Shown here one piece after another: positions 35,509 through 45,198 of a stretch of 64,000 nucleotides of DNA; position 1 is the first letter of the stretch; each line of letters starts with the position of its first letter. The notes beneath the pieces were generated by a model. The model saw only the letters and a program-made list of their open reading frames with translations. It searched no databases and was not told the origin of the DNA. Both the position numbers and the translations under genes were made by a program. This DNA is from Pseudomonas oryzihabitans (lineage in GTDB: Bacteria > Pseudomonadota > Gammaproteobacteria > Pseudomonadales > Pseudomonadaceae), in contig NZ_CP102428.1 in NCBI RefSeq assembly GCF_024652905.1, positions 2,182,501 to 2,246,500 of the forward strand. Direction: 5' to 3'.

Positions 35509-36536
35509 CCCGCCACCCACTGCGGACGCCGTCCCGCCAGGCGTTCGCCCAGCTGGCGCAGGGTGCGCGAGAGACGCCGCTCGATCCACTCGTAGCTGCC
35601 CCAGGCCAGCAGCAGGATCACCGGCAGGCAGACCGCCAGGGTCTGGTAGGGGCTCAGCCCCCACTGCTGGTGCAGCCAGTAGTCGCCCAGCCAGAGCACG
35701 ATGACGTGCACCAGGTAGACCGAATAGGACCAGTCCCCCAGTGCCTTGCACAGGCGTGAGCCGGCGAACCAGGGTTCGAGGATCACGCAGGCGCCCACCA
35801 GGACCGCGCTGGGCACGCCCCAAGTCAGCAGCCGCCAGGGATGGTCCGCCGGAAAGGCCACCAGACAGACCAGTGCCGCCAGAGCAGCCGTCAGGGCCAG
35901 CGGCTTGGAGCCGCGCAGGGCGCCGCGCCGATAGAGCGCCGCCAGGCTCACGCCTAGCAGGAACTCGAAGATGATCGGATTGCGATAGAAACTGCTGACG
36001 AAGGACTCGCGGGCCAGCACCAGGCTGACGAGGATCACCAGCAGGCTGACCACCCCGATGCGCCAGCGCTCGGCCACGCCAAAGGACAGGGCGAACAGCA
36101 GGTAGAACAGCATCTCGAAGTTGAGCGTCCAGCCCACCGGCAGGATCGGGTAGTGGCCGAAGCCCGCCGGATTCTCGCTGGGAATGAAGAACAGCGAGAG
36201 CAGCAGTTCCCGTGCAGCGATCCCGTAGACCGGCATCACGTCGCTGGCCAGATAGAGGATCAGCGCCGTCACCGCGGTGTACAGCCAATAGGCCGGGACG
36301 ATGCGGGCGATACGGTGCCAGAGGAAGGTGCTGCGCCTGAGCGATCGGCCGGCGGTGGACAGGTAGATCACGAAGCCGCTGAGCACGAAGAAGATATCGA
36401 CCCCGACCTGCCCCCGGGTGGAGAGCAGATGGCCGCCGAAGCTGTCGGCGTGGAAGTCGAAGAACACCTGCATGAAGTGATGAAAGACCACCAGCCAGGC
36501 GGCCAGGGCCCTGAGAGCTTGCAGTGAAACCAGCAT
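35502..36536 (-). CDS. Acyltransferase-3 family membrane protein (OafA/YrhL type)
   Basis: This 344-residue inner-membrane protein has about ten transmembrane helices. It begins LQALRALAAWLVVFHHFMQVFF, where the tandem His is the catalytic signature of O-acyltransferases. RGQVGVDIFFVLSGFVIY follows, the typical second signature. Family members O-acetylate lipopolysaccharide, peptidoglycan or exopolysaccharide sugars. No polysaccharide cluster is adjacent, so the acceptor is unknown. Confidence 0.9.
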   Translation of the reverse strand: MLVSLQALRALAAWLVVFHHFMQVFFDFHADSFGGHLLSTRGQVGVDIFFVLSGFVIYLSTAGRSLRRSTFLWHRIARIVPAYWLYTAVTALILYLASDVMPVYGIAARELLLSLFFIPSENPAGFGHYPILPVGWTLNFEMLFYLLFALSFGVAERWRIGVVSLLVILVSLVLARESFVSSFYRNPIIFEFLLGVSLAALYRRGALRGSKPLALTAALAALVCLVAFPADHPWRLLTWGVPSAVLVGACVILEPWFAGSRLCKALGDWSYSVYLVHVIVLWLGDYWLHQQWGLSPYQTLAVCLPVILLLAWGSYEWIERRLSRTLRQLGERLAGRRPQWVAGQ

Positions 36537-36652
36537 TGTAGAACCTGTCCCTCCTCGTCCCGCCAGGCACGACCCAGCGCCGCGCCGTCATTGTGGACGG
36601 CATGGGCAGGTCGGGTGTTCCTGGGAAAAGGCGGGATTGCGCCGGATCACAG

Positions 36653-36683
36653 GCTGAACGGATCGATGCTCGACCCGTTCAGC
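36653..36683 (-). terminator. Hairpin downstream of rlmKL
   Basis: Nine-base perfect arms GCTGAACGG / CCGTTCAGC lie about 20 bases past the rlmKL stop on the minus strand. No U-tract follows, so termination is possible but not certain. Confidence 0.45.
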
Positions 36684-36703
36684 GGCAGTTCAGGCGGCTG
36701 GTC

Positions 36704-38875
36704 TCATTGCAGGCTGAGACGCCAGGCGCGGTGGATCTTGGGATTGCGCGCGAAATCCGGGTCCAGGGTGCTGGCGCTGATCTCTTCGACGCGATAACGC
36801 TCGGCGAGGCCGGCATCCAACTCGAACTTGCGGAAGTTGTTGGAGAAGTACAGCACGCCATTGCGACTCAGGTGGGCCATGGCGGAGTCGATCAGGGCGA
36901 CGTGATCGCGCTGGACGTCGAACACGCCTTCCAGACGCTTGGAATTGGAGAAGGTCGGCGGATCGACGAAGATCAGATCGTATTCGCCGCGATCGTTCTC
37001 CAGCCAGTGCAAGACATCGCCCTGCTCCAGGCGGTGTCGCTCGGAAAAGCCGTTGAGCGCCAGGTTGCGCCGGGCCCAGTCCAGGTAGGTCCGCGAGAGA
37101 TCGACGCTGGTGGTGCTGCGCGCTCCGCCCACTGCGGCCTGCACCGTGGCGGCGCCGGTGTAGCAGAACAGGTTGAGGAAGCGCTTGCCCTGGGCTTCCT
37201 GACGCAGGCGCAGGCGCAGCGGGCGATGATCCAGGAACAGGCCGGTGTCCAGGTAATCGGTGAGATTCACCAGCAGTTTGGCGCCCGCCTCCTCCACCTG
37301 CAGGAATTCACCCTGGGCGGCCTGGCGTTCGTACTGCTTGGTGCCACTCTGCCGCTCGCGCCGCTTGACCACCACCAGCGCCGGATCGATGTTCAGGGCC
37401 TGGGGAATGGCAGCCAGGGCATCGAGCAGGCGCGCCTGGGCCTTGTCCGGATCGATGGAACGGGGCGGTGCATATTCCTGCACGTGCACCCGGTCACCAT
37501 AGAGATCCACGGCCACCGCGTACTCGGGCATGTCGGCGTCATAGAGGCGATAGCACTGCACGCCCTGGTTGCGCGCCCACTTGCCGAGCTGCTTGAGATT
37601 CTTCTGCAGGCGATTGGCGAACATCTGCCCGCCTTCGCTGAGCTTGGCCGGTTCCGCCGCCTGATCGATGGCCGAGCGCTCGCCGCTGCGGCTGCCGGTG
37701 ACGAACTGGCGGGTCTCCACCTCGAACATCAGCAGCTTGCAGGGCAAGGCGCCGTTCCAGAAGGCGTATTGCTTGTGACTGCGGATCCCCATGCGCTTGC
37801 CCAGTTCGGGCGCACCGGTAAAGACCCCCGCGCGCCAGCCCAGGCAGGCTTGGCGCAACCGCTCGCCGAGATTCTGGTAGAGATACAGCAGACTGGCTTC
37901 ATCGCCCAGGCGCTCGCCATAGGGCGGGTTACAGATCACCAGGCCGGTCTGGCCCTTGTCGGGCCGCGGCTCGAAGCTGGCCACCTCGCCCTGGTAGACC
38001 TTGATCCACTCGGACAGACCGGCGCGCTCGATGTTGTTGCGCGCCGGCTGGATCAGTCGGGGATCGGCTTCGTAGCCGCGGATCCAAGCCGGTGTCCTGG
38101 CCAGGCCAGCCGCCGCCCGCGCTTCGGCTTCCTGATGCAGCTGCTGCCAGAGCGCGGGCACATGGCCCAGCCAGGCGGAAAAGCCCCAGCGCTCGCGGCG
38201 CAGGTTGGGCGCGATGTCCGCCGCCATCAGCCCGGCCTCGACCAGGAAGGTACCCACCCCGCACATGGGGTCGGCCAAGGCCCCGCCCGCCGCGGCCAGA
38301 GCCGGCCAGCCGGCGCGGATCAGCACCGCGGCCGCCAGGTTTTCCTTGAGCGGCGCCGCCCCCTGCTGCAGGCGATAGCCGCGTTGGTGCAGGCTCTGGC
38401 CGGAGAGATCCAGCGACAGGATGGCCTGACCCCGCTCCAGGTGCAGATGGACGCGCAGGTCCGGGGCGACCTTGTCGACCGTGGGGCGCTGCCCGGTGCG
38501 TTCACGCAGGCGGTCGACTATGGCGTCCTTGACCTTGAGGGCGCCGAAATGGGTGTTGTCGATGCCCGCGCCCTGGCCGCTGAAGCCCACCGCCAGGGTG
38601 CCGTTGGGCGCCAGGTGCTCTTCCCACTCCACGCCATGCACACCCAGGTACAGCCCCTGGGGGTCTTCCACCGGGAAGCGGGCCAGCACCAGCAGCACCC
38701 GGTTGGCCAGGCGCGACCAGAGGCAGAGGCGGTAGGCGTCCGCGAGACTCGCCTCGCCGCGCACCGCCGCGGTCTGGCTACGGGCTTCCTGCAAGCCGAG
38801 GCCCTGGGCCTCTTCCAGCAGCAGGGTCTCGAGCCCCTTGGGACAGGTGAGGATGAGTTGTTGCATCGCGGACAT
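36704..38875 (-). CDS. rlmL: Bifunctional 23S rRNA methyltransferase RlmKL
   Basis: This enzyme of about 723 residues methylates 23S rRNA at G2445 (N2) and G2069 (N7). The N-terminal half has a THUMP domain and a RlmL methyltransferase (LADPMCGVGTFLVEAGLMAADI; VICNPPYGERLG). The C-terminal half is an RlmK/RlmI-like methyltransferase (FLNLFCYTGAATVQAAVGGA; IFVDPPTFSNS). Length and domain order match the family. I placed the start at MSAMQQLILTCPKGLE because family members begin about seven residues before LTCPKGLE. Another ATG lies 12 bases upstream. It is divergent from rmf. Confidence 0.95.
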   Translation of the reverse strand: MSAMQQLILTCPKGLETLLLEEAQGLGLQEARSQTAAVRGEASLADAYRLCLWSRLANRVLLVLARFPVEDPQGLYLGVHGVEWEEHLAPNGTLAVGFSGQGAGIDNTHFGALKVKDAIVDRLRERTGQRPTVDKVAPDLRVHLHLERGQAILSLDLSGQSLHQRGYRLQQGAAPLKENLAAAVLIRAGWPALAAAGGALADPMCGVGTFLVEAGLMAADIAPNLRRERWGFSAWLGHVPALWQQLHQEAEARAAAGLARTPAWIRGYEADPRLIQPARNNIERAGLSEWIKVYQGEVASFEPRPDKGQTGLVICNPPYGERLGDEASLLYLYQNLGERLRQACLGWRAGVFTGAPELGKRMGIRSHKQYAFWNGALPCKLLMFEVETRQFVTGSRSGERSAIDQAAEPAKLSEGGQMFANRLQKNLKQLGKWARNQGVQCYRLYDADMPEYAVAVDLYGDRVHVQEYAPPRSIDPDKAQARLLDALAAIPQALNIDPALVVVKRRERQSGTKQYERQAAQGEFLQVEEAGAKLLVNLTDYLDTGLFLDHRPLRLRLRQEAQGKRFLNLFCYTGAATVQAAVGGARSTTSVDLSRTYLDWARRNLALNGFSERHRLEQGDVLHWLENDRGEYDLIFVDPPTFSNSKRLEGVFDVQRDHVALIDSAMAHLSRNGVLYFSNNFRKFELDAGLAERYRVEEISASTLDPDFARNPKIHRAWRLSLQ

Positions 38876-39193
38876 CGTTGAATCCATAGGTTAGCGAAAG
38901 GCGCTTCTCTGCCTTTGGTCGGATTGACCGGTAAGGACAGCGCCTCCCGTGAAAGTTTGACTGCGTCTCAACAAGCCGCAGTGACGGCATTCCAGCGGCG
39001 GTTTATCGCCATTTCATTTCGATTTGATTACGTCTTATAGCTAAAAGGTCGTTCCCAGCCAGGGTCTCATTGGTTAGTAATTGACCACCCGCAGCGCGAA
39101 GGTGCGGGGCGGATGTCAGAACGCCGGCTCTGGCATCCAGGCCTGCAACGGGCCATGGACAATCTGCAAGTCAACCTACGAGGGCACTACCCT
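38876..39193. other. Divergent promoter region of rlmKL and rmf
   Basis: This 318-base gap holds an AT-rich island at 39001-39047 (TTCATT at 39013-39018 and TATAGC at 39036-39041, 17 bases apart), the likely core promoter for rmf. The rmf leader would then be about 150 bases long, with only a weak GAGG ribosome binding site. No other gene was seen. Confidence 0.5.
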
Positions 39194-39409
39194 ATGAGAA
39201 GACTCAAGCGTGATCCAATGGAACGAGCTTTCCAGCGTGGTTATCAGCACGGCATTGTGGGCAAATCGCGGGACCTCTGCCCCTTCACCCAGGACGCCGT
39301 CCGGCAGGCCTGGCTCAATGGCTGGCGTGAGGGCCGTAGCGATCAATGGGATGGCTACGTAGGCACCGCCGGTCTTCAACGCGTGAATCAACTTCAAGCC
39401 GTAGGCTAA
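39194..39409 (+). CDS. rmf: Ribosome modulation factor
   Basis: This 71-residue basic protein dimerises 70S ribosomes into inactive 100S particles in stationary phase. The family core is clear: MRRLKRDPMERAFQRGYQHGIVGKSRDLCPF, then RQAWLNGWREGRSDQWDG. The start at 39194 gives the standard length; an in-frame ATG at 39113 adds unconserved residues. It lies between rlmKL and pyrD, the usual Pseudomonas position. Confidence 0.95.
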   Translation: MRRLKRDPMERAFQRGYQHGIVGKSRDLCPFTQDAVRQAWLNGWREGRSDQWDGYVGTAGLQRVNQLQAVG

Positions 39410-39423
39410 TTCGATTTCACTAG

Positions 39424-39441
39424 CGGAAGCCCGAGGGCTTC
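39424..39441 (+). terminator. Hairpin after rmf
   Basis: A perfect eight-base stem, GGAAGCCC / GGGCTTCC, with a two-base centre lies 14 bases after the rmf stop. There is no T-run. A second GC-rich hairpin (GGGGGCTC / GAGCCCCC, 39503-39523) lies near the pyrD stop. Confidence 0.5.
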
Positions 39442-39529
39442 CACCAGCGTTCTGGTTTCGTTCCAGTCAGATCCCTTCCCAGGATCAGGGACCCGGTCCC
39501 ACGGGGGCTCCCAGCGAGCCCCCTATCCC

Positions 39530-40549
39530 TCAGCGGCGTGCTGCCGCGATCGCATCCACGGCTTCGCGGATCAACGCCGGTCCGCGATAGATGAAGCCGC
39601 TGTAGAGCTGCACCAGACTGGCCCCTGCGGCGATCTTTTCCGCCGCATCTTCCCCCGACAGGATCCCGCCCGCCGCGATGATTGGCAGCCGGCCACCCAG
39701 TTCGCCCGCCAAGACCCGTACCACATGGGTGCTCTTTTCCCGCACCGGAGCGCCCGACAGGCCACCAGCCTCGGCGGCATAGGGCAGATTCTCCACCCCT
39801 TCGCGCCCCAGGGTGGTGTTGGTGGCGATGATGGCGTCCATCCCGGCATCGCGGATCGCCTGGGCGGTCAGCACGATTTCCTCATCGGTCATGTCCGGGG
39901 CGATCTTGATGGCGATGGGCACCCGCCGGCCATGCTGGACCGCCAGGTCTTCCTGGCGCTGGCGCAGGGCTTCCAGCAGGCTCTTGAGCGCATCACCGAA
40001 TTGCAGACTGCGCAGGCCGGGCGTGTTGGGCGAGCTCACGTTCACCGTGATGTAGCTGGCATGGGCGTAGACCCGGTCCAGGCCGATCAGGTAGTCGTCC
40101 ACCGCCCGCTCCACCGGGGTACTGGCATTCTTGCCGATGTTGATCCCCAACACACCCTGGAAGCGTGCCGCCTTGACCCGGTCGATCAGGGCATCGACAC
40201 CCGCATTATTGAAACCCATACGGTTGATGATGGCGTCGGCCTGTTCGAGACGGAACAATCGCGGCTTGGGATTGCCCGGCTGCGGCCGTGGCGTCACGGT
40301 GCCGATCTCGACGAAGCCGAAACCCAGGCCGGCGAAGCCGTCGATGGCGGCGCCGTTCTTGTCGAGTCCGGCGGCCAGGCCCACCGGATTGGGAAACTCC
40401 AGACCCATGACCTGGACCGGCAGCCGACCCGGCCGCCGTCCGAGACCGGTCAGGCCCAGACGACCGGCGGCACCGATCAGGTCCAGCGCCAGATCGTGCG
40501 ATCCTTCGGGAGACATTTTGAAAAGCAGAGGACGGAGCGCGTCGTACAT
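39530..40549 (-). CDS. pyrD: Dihydroorotate dehydrogenase (quinone), class 2
   Basis: This 339-residue membrane-associated FMN enzyme oxidises dihydroorotate to orotate in pyrimidine synthesis and passes electrons to ubiquinone. It has the class-2 N-terminal helix ([24 protein letters not shown]). [34 protein letters not shown] with the catalytic Ser, and the FMN site [19 protein letters not shown] follow. I placed the start at MYDAL by family comparison; a frame to 40582 adds unconserved residues. Confidence 0.95.
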   Translation of the reverse strand: MYDALRPLLFKMSPEGSHDLALDLIGAAGRLGLTGLGRRPGRLPVQVMGLEFPNPVGLAAGLDKNGAAIDGFAGLGFGFVEIGTVTPRPQPGNPKPRLFRLEQADAIINRMGFNNAGVDALIDRVKAARFQGVLGINIGKNASTPVERAVDDYLIGLDRVYAHASYITVNVSSPNTPGLRSLQFGDALKSLLEALRQRQEDLAVQHGRRVPIAIKIAPDMTDEEIVLTAQAIRDAGMDAIIATNTTLGREGVENLPYAAEAGGLSGAPVREKSTHVVRVLAGELGGRLPIIAAGGILSGEDAAEKIAAGASLVQLYSGFIYRGPALIREAVDAIAAARR

Positions 40550-40734
40550 GGCGGACTCACAGGCAATTCGGAAAACGCGCATTATACAGGCTTGCCAGCG
40601 GCCATACGTCGCTCGCGCCGGACTCGAACGGTCACTCGCACAAAAGATCCTACCTTTCGGGAATCATTTGACGATAGCGCGGTCTTTGCCACGCTAGAAT
40701 CGGCCGTGCAGTTCCTATCCGCCCCGGAGATCCC

Positions 40735-41610
40735 ATGAGCAACAATGCCAACCTCCTGGGCAGCCCCTGGTCTTCATTGGCCTTGCATCTGCATCCTTCC
40801 CTGGCCAGCCGCCGCATCCAGCGCTGCCTGGAGCGGCTGGCCGACGCCTTCGTCCCCTTGCCCGCGCCAACCGACAGCCTTTGGTGGGATGAAGGCCATC
40901 CGCTGCATCTGCTCCTCGGCCTGCCACGCGCCGCTCTGTCCGGACCGACCCAGGAGATCAAGGGCCGAGCCCATGCCCTGCTGAGTCAACTGGTGGTGGC
41001 TGAAACCGTTCAGGTCGCCGCTCTCGACCTGCGCGCCATCGATGGACTCTGCCAGCGTCTAGGCGACAGCACACCCGCGACAGTGGTGCAGCTGGAGGAG
41101 CTGGCCGCCCTGCCCGCGGCACGCGAGCAGGTGCGGATCATCGGCTATCGGGATTTTCAGGCGGCGCTCTATCGCACCCTGCCGAATCTGTCCGCGGAAC
41201 AGACTCTGCGTCTGCGCCAGGCCAGCTGGCGGGGTACTCGGCTATTCCTGGAAAACGACCCAGCCACCACGCTCGCCTTTGCCAGCATCATCGCCTATGC
41301 CCGGATTCGCGGCATCGCTGTGGAGGTGCCGGCGCAGATCCAGCGTCTGCGCCTGGACCCGGCGGCCATCGACCGCCTGCAAGAGGCCTTTGCCCTCTAC
41401 GCCCTGCCCAACGCGGTCTGGAATCACCCGGACTTCATCCAGGTGCTGCTGGGGCTGAAGCTCGACTATGCGCGCCTGCCACTGCCCGCACCGGGCCAGG
41501 ATCTGGAATGGCTGCTACTGCCCAACGAGGTGGCGAGCACCCGGGTCCTCGCCGAGATTCTCGAACGCCTGGGCGCGGCCGAGGTGATCGGCTACCTGCA
41601 GGCGCTCTAG
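40735..41610 (+). CDS. Conserved hypothetical protein next to pyrD
   Basis: This 291-residue soluble protein has no signal peptide and no motif I can name. It is leucine- and alanine-rich and mostly helical. Strand-like stretches include REQVRIIGYRDFQAALYR; further on are TRLFLENDPATTLAFASIIAYARIRGIAVEVPA and a helical C-terminus (VLAEILERLGAAEVIGYLQAL). The start follows a GGAG (ccggagatcccATG). It is divergent from pyrD and converges on bphO, with seven bases between the stops. Codon use matches the chromosome, which suggests an old resident gene. Confidence 0.65.
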   Translation: MSNNANLLGSPWSSLALHLHPSLASRRIQRCLERLADAFVPLPAPTDSLWWDEGHPLHLLLGLPRAALSGPTQEIKGRAHALLSQLVVAETVQVAALDLRAIDGLCQRLGDSTPATVVQLEELAALPAAREQVRIIGYRDFQAALYRTLPNLSAEQTLRLRQASWRGTRLFLENDPATTLAFASIIAYARIRGIAVEVPAQIQRLRLDPAAIDRLQEAFALYALPNAVWNHPDFIQVLLGLKLDYARLPLPAPGQDLEWLLLPNEVASTRVLAEILERLGAAEVIGYLQAL

Positions 41611-41617
41611 CGATCGC

Positions 41618-42187
41618 TCAGCAGGCGATGACCGCAGGCGCGTGACGCTGCCCCGCCGCCAGGAAGACCTCGAAGGCCAGCCGCTGGCCGGCCAGCATCG
41701 CCGGGTGCAAACGCGCATCGCGGCCGGCCTCGTCCAGGCGCTGCAGAAATCCCGGCCAGGCGCCCTGGGGGGGTACGTGGCCCAGATAGGCCCGGGCATC
41801 GCGTACCGCCTCATCGGGACTCTCGCCGGCATGGCGATCCAGCAACCGCGATCCCAGCCGAGATCCCTCCAGCACATAGGCCACTCCCCAGCACTCACCC
41901 TCATCGAGCAGACGCTCGAGGGCGACGGGTTCGGGCGGGGCGGCGGCCAGTTGCTGCAGATCTTCCCACAGCACTTCGGTACGGCGACGCTCGGCCCAAT
42001 CGGGCAGCAGACGCTGGATGCCGGAGCGCTCCAGGAGCGCTTCGAGGCCGATCAGCGCCTGGGCATGGGCCTGCAGAAAGGCGGTGTAATGGGGCCGGGT
42101 CTGCAGTGCATAGCGGCCGAAGGTCGCATCGACCTGCTCGTGCAGGGCACCGCCCTCGGCGCGCAACATTTCACGGATGGTGGACAC
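41618..42187 (-). CDS. bphO: Heme oxygenase (biliverdin-producing)
   Basis: This 189-residue bacterial heme oxygenase opens heme to biliverdin, the chromophore of the phytochrome encoded in the same operon. The proximal heme ligand is His16 in GGALHEQVDATF. The distal-helix segment WGVAYVLEGSRLGSRLL carries the family's YVLxGSxLG pattern. It is the last gene of the operon, 27 bases after the hybrid kinase. Its product also releases iron and CO. Confidence 0.92.
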   Translation of the reverse strand: MSTIREMLRAEGGALHEQVDATFGRYALQTRPHYTAFLQAHAQALIGLEALLERSGIQRLLPDWAERRRTEVLWEDLQQLAAAPPEPVALERLLDEGECWGVAYVLEGSRLGSRLLDRHAGESPDEAVRDARAYLGHVPPQGAWPGFLQRLDEAGRDARLHPAMLAGQRLAFEVFLAAGQRHAPAVIAC

Positions 42188-42214
42188 GCAAATACCTCAT
42201 GGTGACGGCGGCCT

Positions 42215-44725
42215 TCAGAGGGGCGAAGGCTGGGGCTTCTCGCCGCGCAGGGCTGCCTGCAGCCGTGCTGCCAGGTCCGCTTCGCGAAAGGGCTTGGGTA
42301 CGATGAATGATTGTTCCGGATCGAGCTCGCCCAGTTCGGCGTAGCCGGTGATGAAGACCACCGGCAACTGTGGCAGCCGCTTGCGCACCTGACGGGCCAG
42401 TTCGGCACCGTTCATGCCGGGCATGGCGAAGTCCGCCAGCAACAGATCGATCTGCGGATCACGCTCCAGCGCGCTCAACGCCGCGAAGCCGTTGCTGGCT
42501 TCCACCACCTGATAGCCGAGATCAGCCAACAGGGCGGCGGTCACGTTGCGTACCGCGTGATCGTCGTCGACCAGCAGAATGCGGCGTTCGGCGGCCTGTT
42601 CGTCACGATCCATGGCGGGCAGCCCGATCGGATCCAGGGCATCCTCCGCCTCGGTACGGGGCAGATAGACCAGCACCGTGGTACCGCTGCCCATCTGCGT
42701 CTCGATGCGCACACCGCCACCGGACTGCTTGGCGAAGCCGAACACCTGGGCCAGGCCCAGACCGGAGCCCTTGCCCACCTCCTTGGTGGTGAAGAAGGGT
42801 TCGAAGGCCTTGGCCAGCACCTCTTCGCTCATGCCGGTGCCGGAATCCTGCACCGCCAGCAGTACGTACTCACCGGGTTCGGGTTCTTCGGGACGTTGAG
42901 GCGGCTCGCTGATGGTCTGGTTGGAGGTGCTCAGGCGCAGGGTACCGCCGACCGCCATGGCATCCCGGGCATTGATCGCCAGGTTGAGGATGATGAGCTC
43001 GATCTGGGTCGGATCAACCAGCGCATGCCAGCAATCGGCGCGCAGATGGGTCTCGATCCAGACACTGCCACCCATAGTGCTGCGCAGCAGTTCGAGCATG
43101 CCCTCGACGGTTTCGTTGAGCTTGACCGGTTTGGGCGCCAGGCGCTGGCGGCGGGAGAAGGCCAGCAGCTGGGCGGTGAGCTTGGCGCCCCGCTCGCCCG
43201 CTTCGCGGATGTTCTGCACCCGCCCCTGGGTCTTGTCGCTGGCCGCCAGGCGCGTCAGGTCGCGCTCGAGGAAGCTGGCGCTGCTGAGCACCACGGTGAG
43301 CAGATTGTTGAAGTCGTGGGCCACGCCCGCGGTGAGCTGGCCCACGGCCTCCAGCCGCTGCATCTGCTGCAGGGTCGCCTCCACCCGCTCGCGCTCGTCG
43401 ATCTGCTCGCGCAATTGGCGATTCGCCGCGGCCAGCTCTTCCATCGCCAGGACTTCCGAGGAGATGTCGCGACCCGAGCAATAGGTCATGCCCGCATCCG
43501 GCACCGCCGTCCAGGAAATCCAGCGATAGCTGCCGTCGCGGTGACGGATACGGTTGACGAAGCGCTGGCTGGTCGCGCCATTGGCCAGCTGCTTGAGTTC
43601 GTTGTCGGTGATGAAGCGTTCGTCGGGATGCACCAGCGTCAGCAGCGAGGAATCGAGCAGCTCCACGCGGGACCAGCCGAGATTCTCTTCCCAGGCCGGG
43701 TTGAGCGCCACCAGGGTGCCATCCGGCTTGCACACCAGCAGCAGATCGCGGGTGAGATCCCAGGTCCGATCACGCTCGCGGGTACGTTCTTCGACGCGTT
43801 CGCCGAGACTAACGTTAAGCCGCTCGAGCTTTTCCGCGGCATCGCGCTGCTGGGTGATGTCGAGCATCACCCCCAGGAAGCGGGTGCAGACGCCGCTTTC
43901 GAAAAAGGGCTGGCCACGGGTCTCGACCCAGCGCTGGGCGCCGTTGTCCAGACGGATGCGGTACTCGCTGCGGTAGTCGTCGTCGCGCTCGTCGGCACCC
44001 GCCTGGCGGACCGTGTCGAGAAAGCGTTCGAGGCCGTCGCTGCCGCACAGCCGTGCGAACACCTCGAGATCGACCACCGCATCGGCTGGCAGGCCGAACA
44101 TGGCCTTGCAGCGTTCGTCCCAGACCAGGGTACGGCTGGCGGGCAGGTATTCCCACATGCCCAGTCGCGAGGCGTCCATGGCCAGGCGCGATCTGACCTC
44201 GAGACTGTGCAGGGCTTCTTCGGCCCGACGCCGCTCGCGGCGCTCGTGCACCACCAGCAGCGCTCGCTCGACGGCCTTGGCCAAGAGCTCCATGCTCTGC
44301 TTGAGCACATAGTCGTTGGCCCCTAGGCGCATCATTTCCACGGCGTGCACTTCACCGAAGATGCCCGAGACGAAGATGAAGGGCGTTTCCGGAGCCAGCG
44401 CTCGCGCCACCCGCAAGGCCTCGGCACCCGAGAAGCCTGGCAGGATGATGTCGGAGAGGATGATGTCGTAGGTCTGCTGGCTCAAGGCCAGGGTGAGACC
44501 GGTACGCTCATAGACGATCTTGGATTGCAGCTCGAATCCATGTCTTTCCAGCTCGATCAGAATCAGCTCGGCATCGAGCTTGCTGTCTTCTACCAGCAGG
44601 ATCTTGATCTGTTTCGAGAGAGGCATAAACGGGCGTCGGCCTTGAATCTGTTCGCTCAGGGGAACCGGTTCGCGCATGTCTGCCTGTCGCGGATAACTGG
44701 ATACGGATGAACTGAGCTTGCTCAC
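42215..44725 (-). CDS. Hybrid sensor kinase, REC-PAS-PAS-HisKA-HATPase-REC
   Basis: This 836-residue cytoplasmic protein has no transmembrane helix. An N-terminal receiver (about 38-160, phospho-Asp92) is followed by two PAS domains (about 185-295 and 320-430). Then come the histidine-kinase core with His470 in TAGVAHDFNNLL, the ATPase lobe (GTGMSEEVLAKAFEPFFTTKEVGKGSGLGLAQV) and a C-terminal receiver (phospho-Asp765 in LLADFAMPGMNG). The chosen GTG start lies four bases after the response-regulator stop. ATG codons at 44677 and 44626 are alternatives. It is in the phytochrome operon, so its first receiver may take phosphate from BphP. Confidence 0.9.
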   Translation of the reverse strand: MSKLSSSVSSYPRQADMREPVPLSEQIQGRRPFMPLSKQIKILLVEDSKLDAELILIELERHGFELQSKIVYERTGLTLALSQQTYDIILSDIILPGFSGAEALRVARALAPETPFIFVSGIFGEVHAVEMMRLGANDYVLKQSMELLAKAVERALLVVHERRERRRAEEALHSLEVRSRLAMDASRLGMWEYLPASRTLVWDERCKAMFGLPADAVVDLEVFARLCGSDGLERFLDTVRQAGADERDDDYRSEYRIRLDNGAQRWVETRGQPFFESGVCTRFLGVMLDITQQRDAAEKLERLNVSLGERVEERTRERDRTWDLTRDLLLVCKPDGTLVALNPAWEENLGWSRVELLDSSLLTLVHPDERFITDNELKQLANGATSQRFVNRIRHRDGSYRWISWTAVPDAGMTYCSGRDISSEVLAMEELAAANRQLREQIDERERVEATLQQMQRLEAVGQLTAGVAHDFNNLLTVVLSSASFLERDLTRLAASDKTQGRVQNIREAGERGAKLTAQLLAFSRRQRLAPKPVKLNETVEGMLELLRSTMGGSVWIETHLRADCWHALVDPTQIELIILNLAINARDAMAVGGTLRLSTSNQTISEPPQRPEEPEPGEYVLLAVQDSGTGMSEEVLAKAFEPFFTTKEVGKGSGLGLAQVFGFAKQSGGGVRIETQMGSGTTVLVYLPRTEAEDALDPIGLPAMDRDEQAAERRILLVDDDHAVRNVTAALLADLGYQVVEASNGFAALSALERDPQIDLLLADFAMPGMNGAELARQVRKRLPQLPVVFITGYAELGELDPEQSFIVPKPFREADLAARLQAALRGEKPQPSPL

Positions 44726-44728
44726 TCG

Positions 44729-45190
44729 CTAGCGGCCAGTCCGCCTGGTGACACGTCGCGATCCTGGGGGCGGCTCATTGAGCACAGCCCAGAATACGCC
44801 GAGATCACTGATCGCGGCGACGAAATCACGAAACTCGACCGGTTTGACCACGTAAGCGTTCACGCCCAGTTCGTACGCCTTCTCGAGATCAGGTTCTTCG
44901 CGTGACGACGTCAGCATGACCACGGGGATGCTGCACAATTCGGGGGTACCGCGCACCAGTTCGAGCACCTCGAGGCCATCGACCTTGGGCAGCTTGAGAT
45001 CCAGTAGCATCACCGCCGGATTACCAGGCTCCCGGTCAGCATGAGGCTCTCGCCGCAGCAGATAGTTCACCGCCTCGGCGCCGTCGCGGAGCACCACGAC
45101 ATCGTTGGCCAGCTGGCTGCGCTCCAGAGCTACCAGAGTGAGCTCCAGATCGTGCGGATTGTCTTCGACCAGCACAATGGGTTTGAGCAT
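44729..45190 (-). CDS. Single-domain response regulator (Rcp1/BphR type)
   Basis: This 153-residue receiver-only protein has IVLVEDNPHDLELTLVALE at the N-terminus, the phospho-Asp in MLLDLKLPKVDGLEVL near residue 63, VVMLTSSREEPDLEKAYELG and the Lys in AYVVKPVEF. It has no DNA-binding domain. It lies eight bases after bphP and four before the hybrid kinase. The obvious role is to receive phosphate from the phytochrome, as Rcp1-like regulators do, and pass it to the hybrid kinase or another partner. Confidence 0.92.
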   Translation of the reverse strand: MLKPIVLVEDNPHDLELTLVALERSQLANDVVVLRDGAEAVNYLLRREPHADREPGNPAVMLLDLKLPKVDGLEVLELVRGTPELCSIPVVMLTSSREEPDLEKAYELGVNAYVVKPVEFRDFVAAISDLGVFWAVLNEPPPGSRRVTRRTGR

Positions 45191-45198
45191 GAACAGAA

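Noticed and set aside
36593-38881. 762-codon open frame opposite rlmKL
   Set aside because: The rlmKL protein on the other strand has all its family motifs; the plus-strand frame has none.
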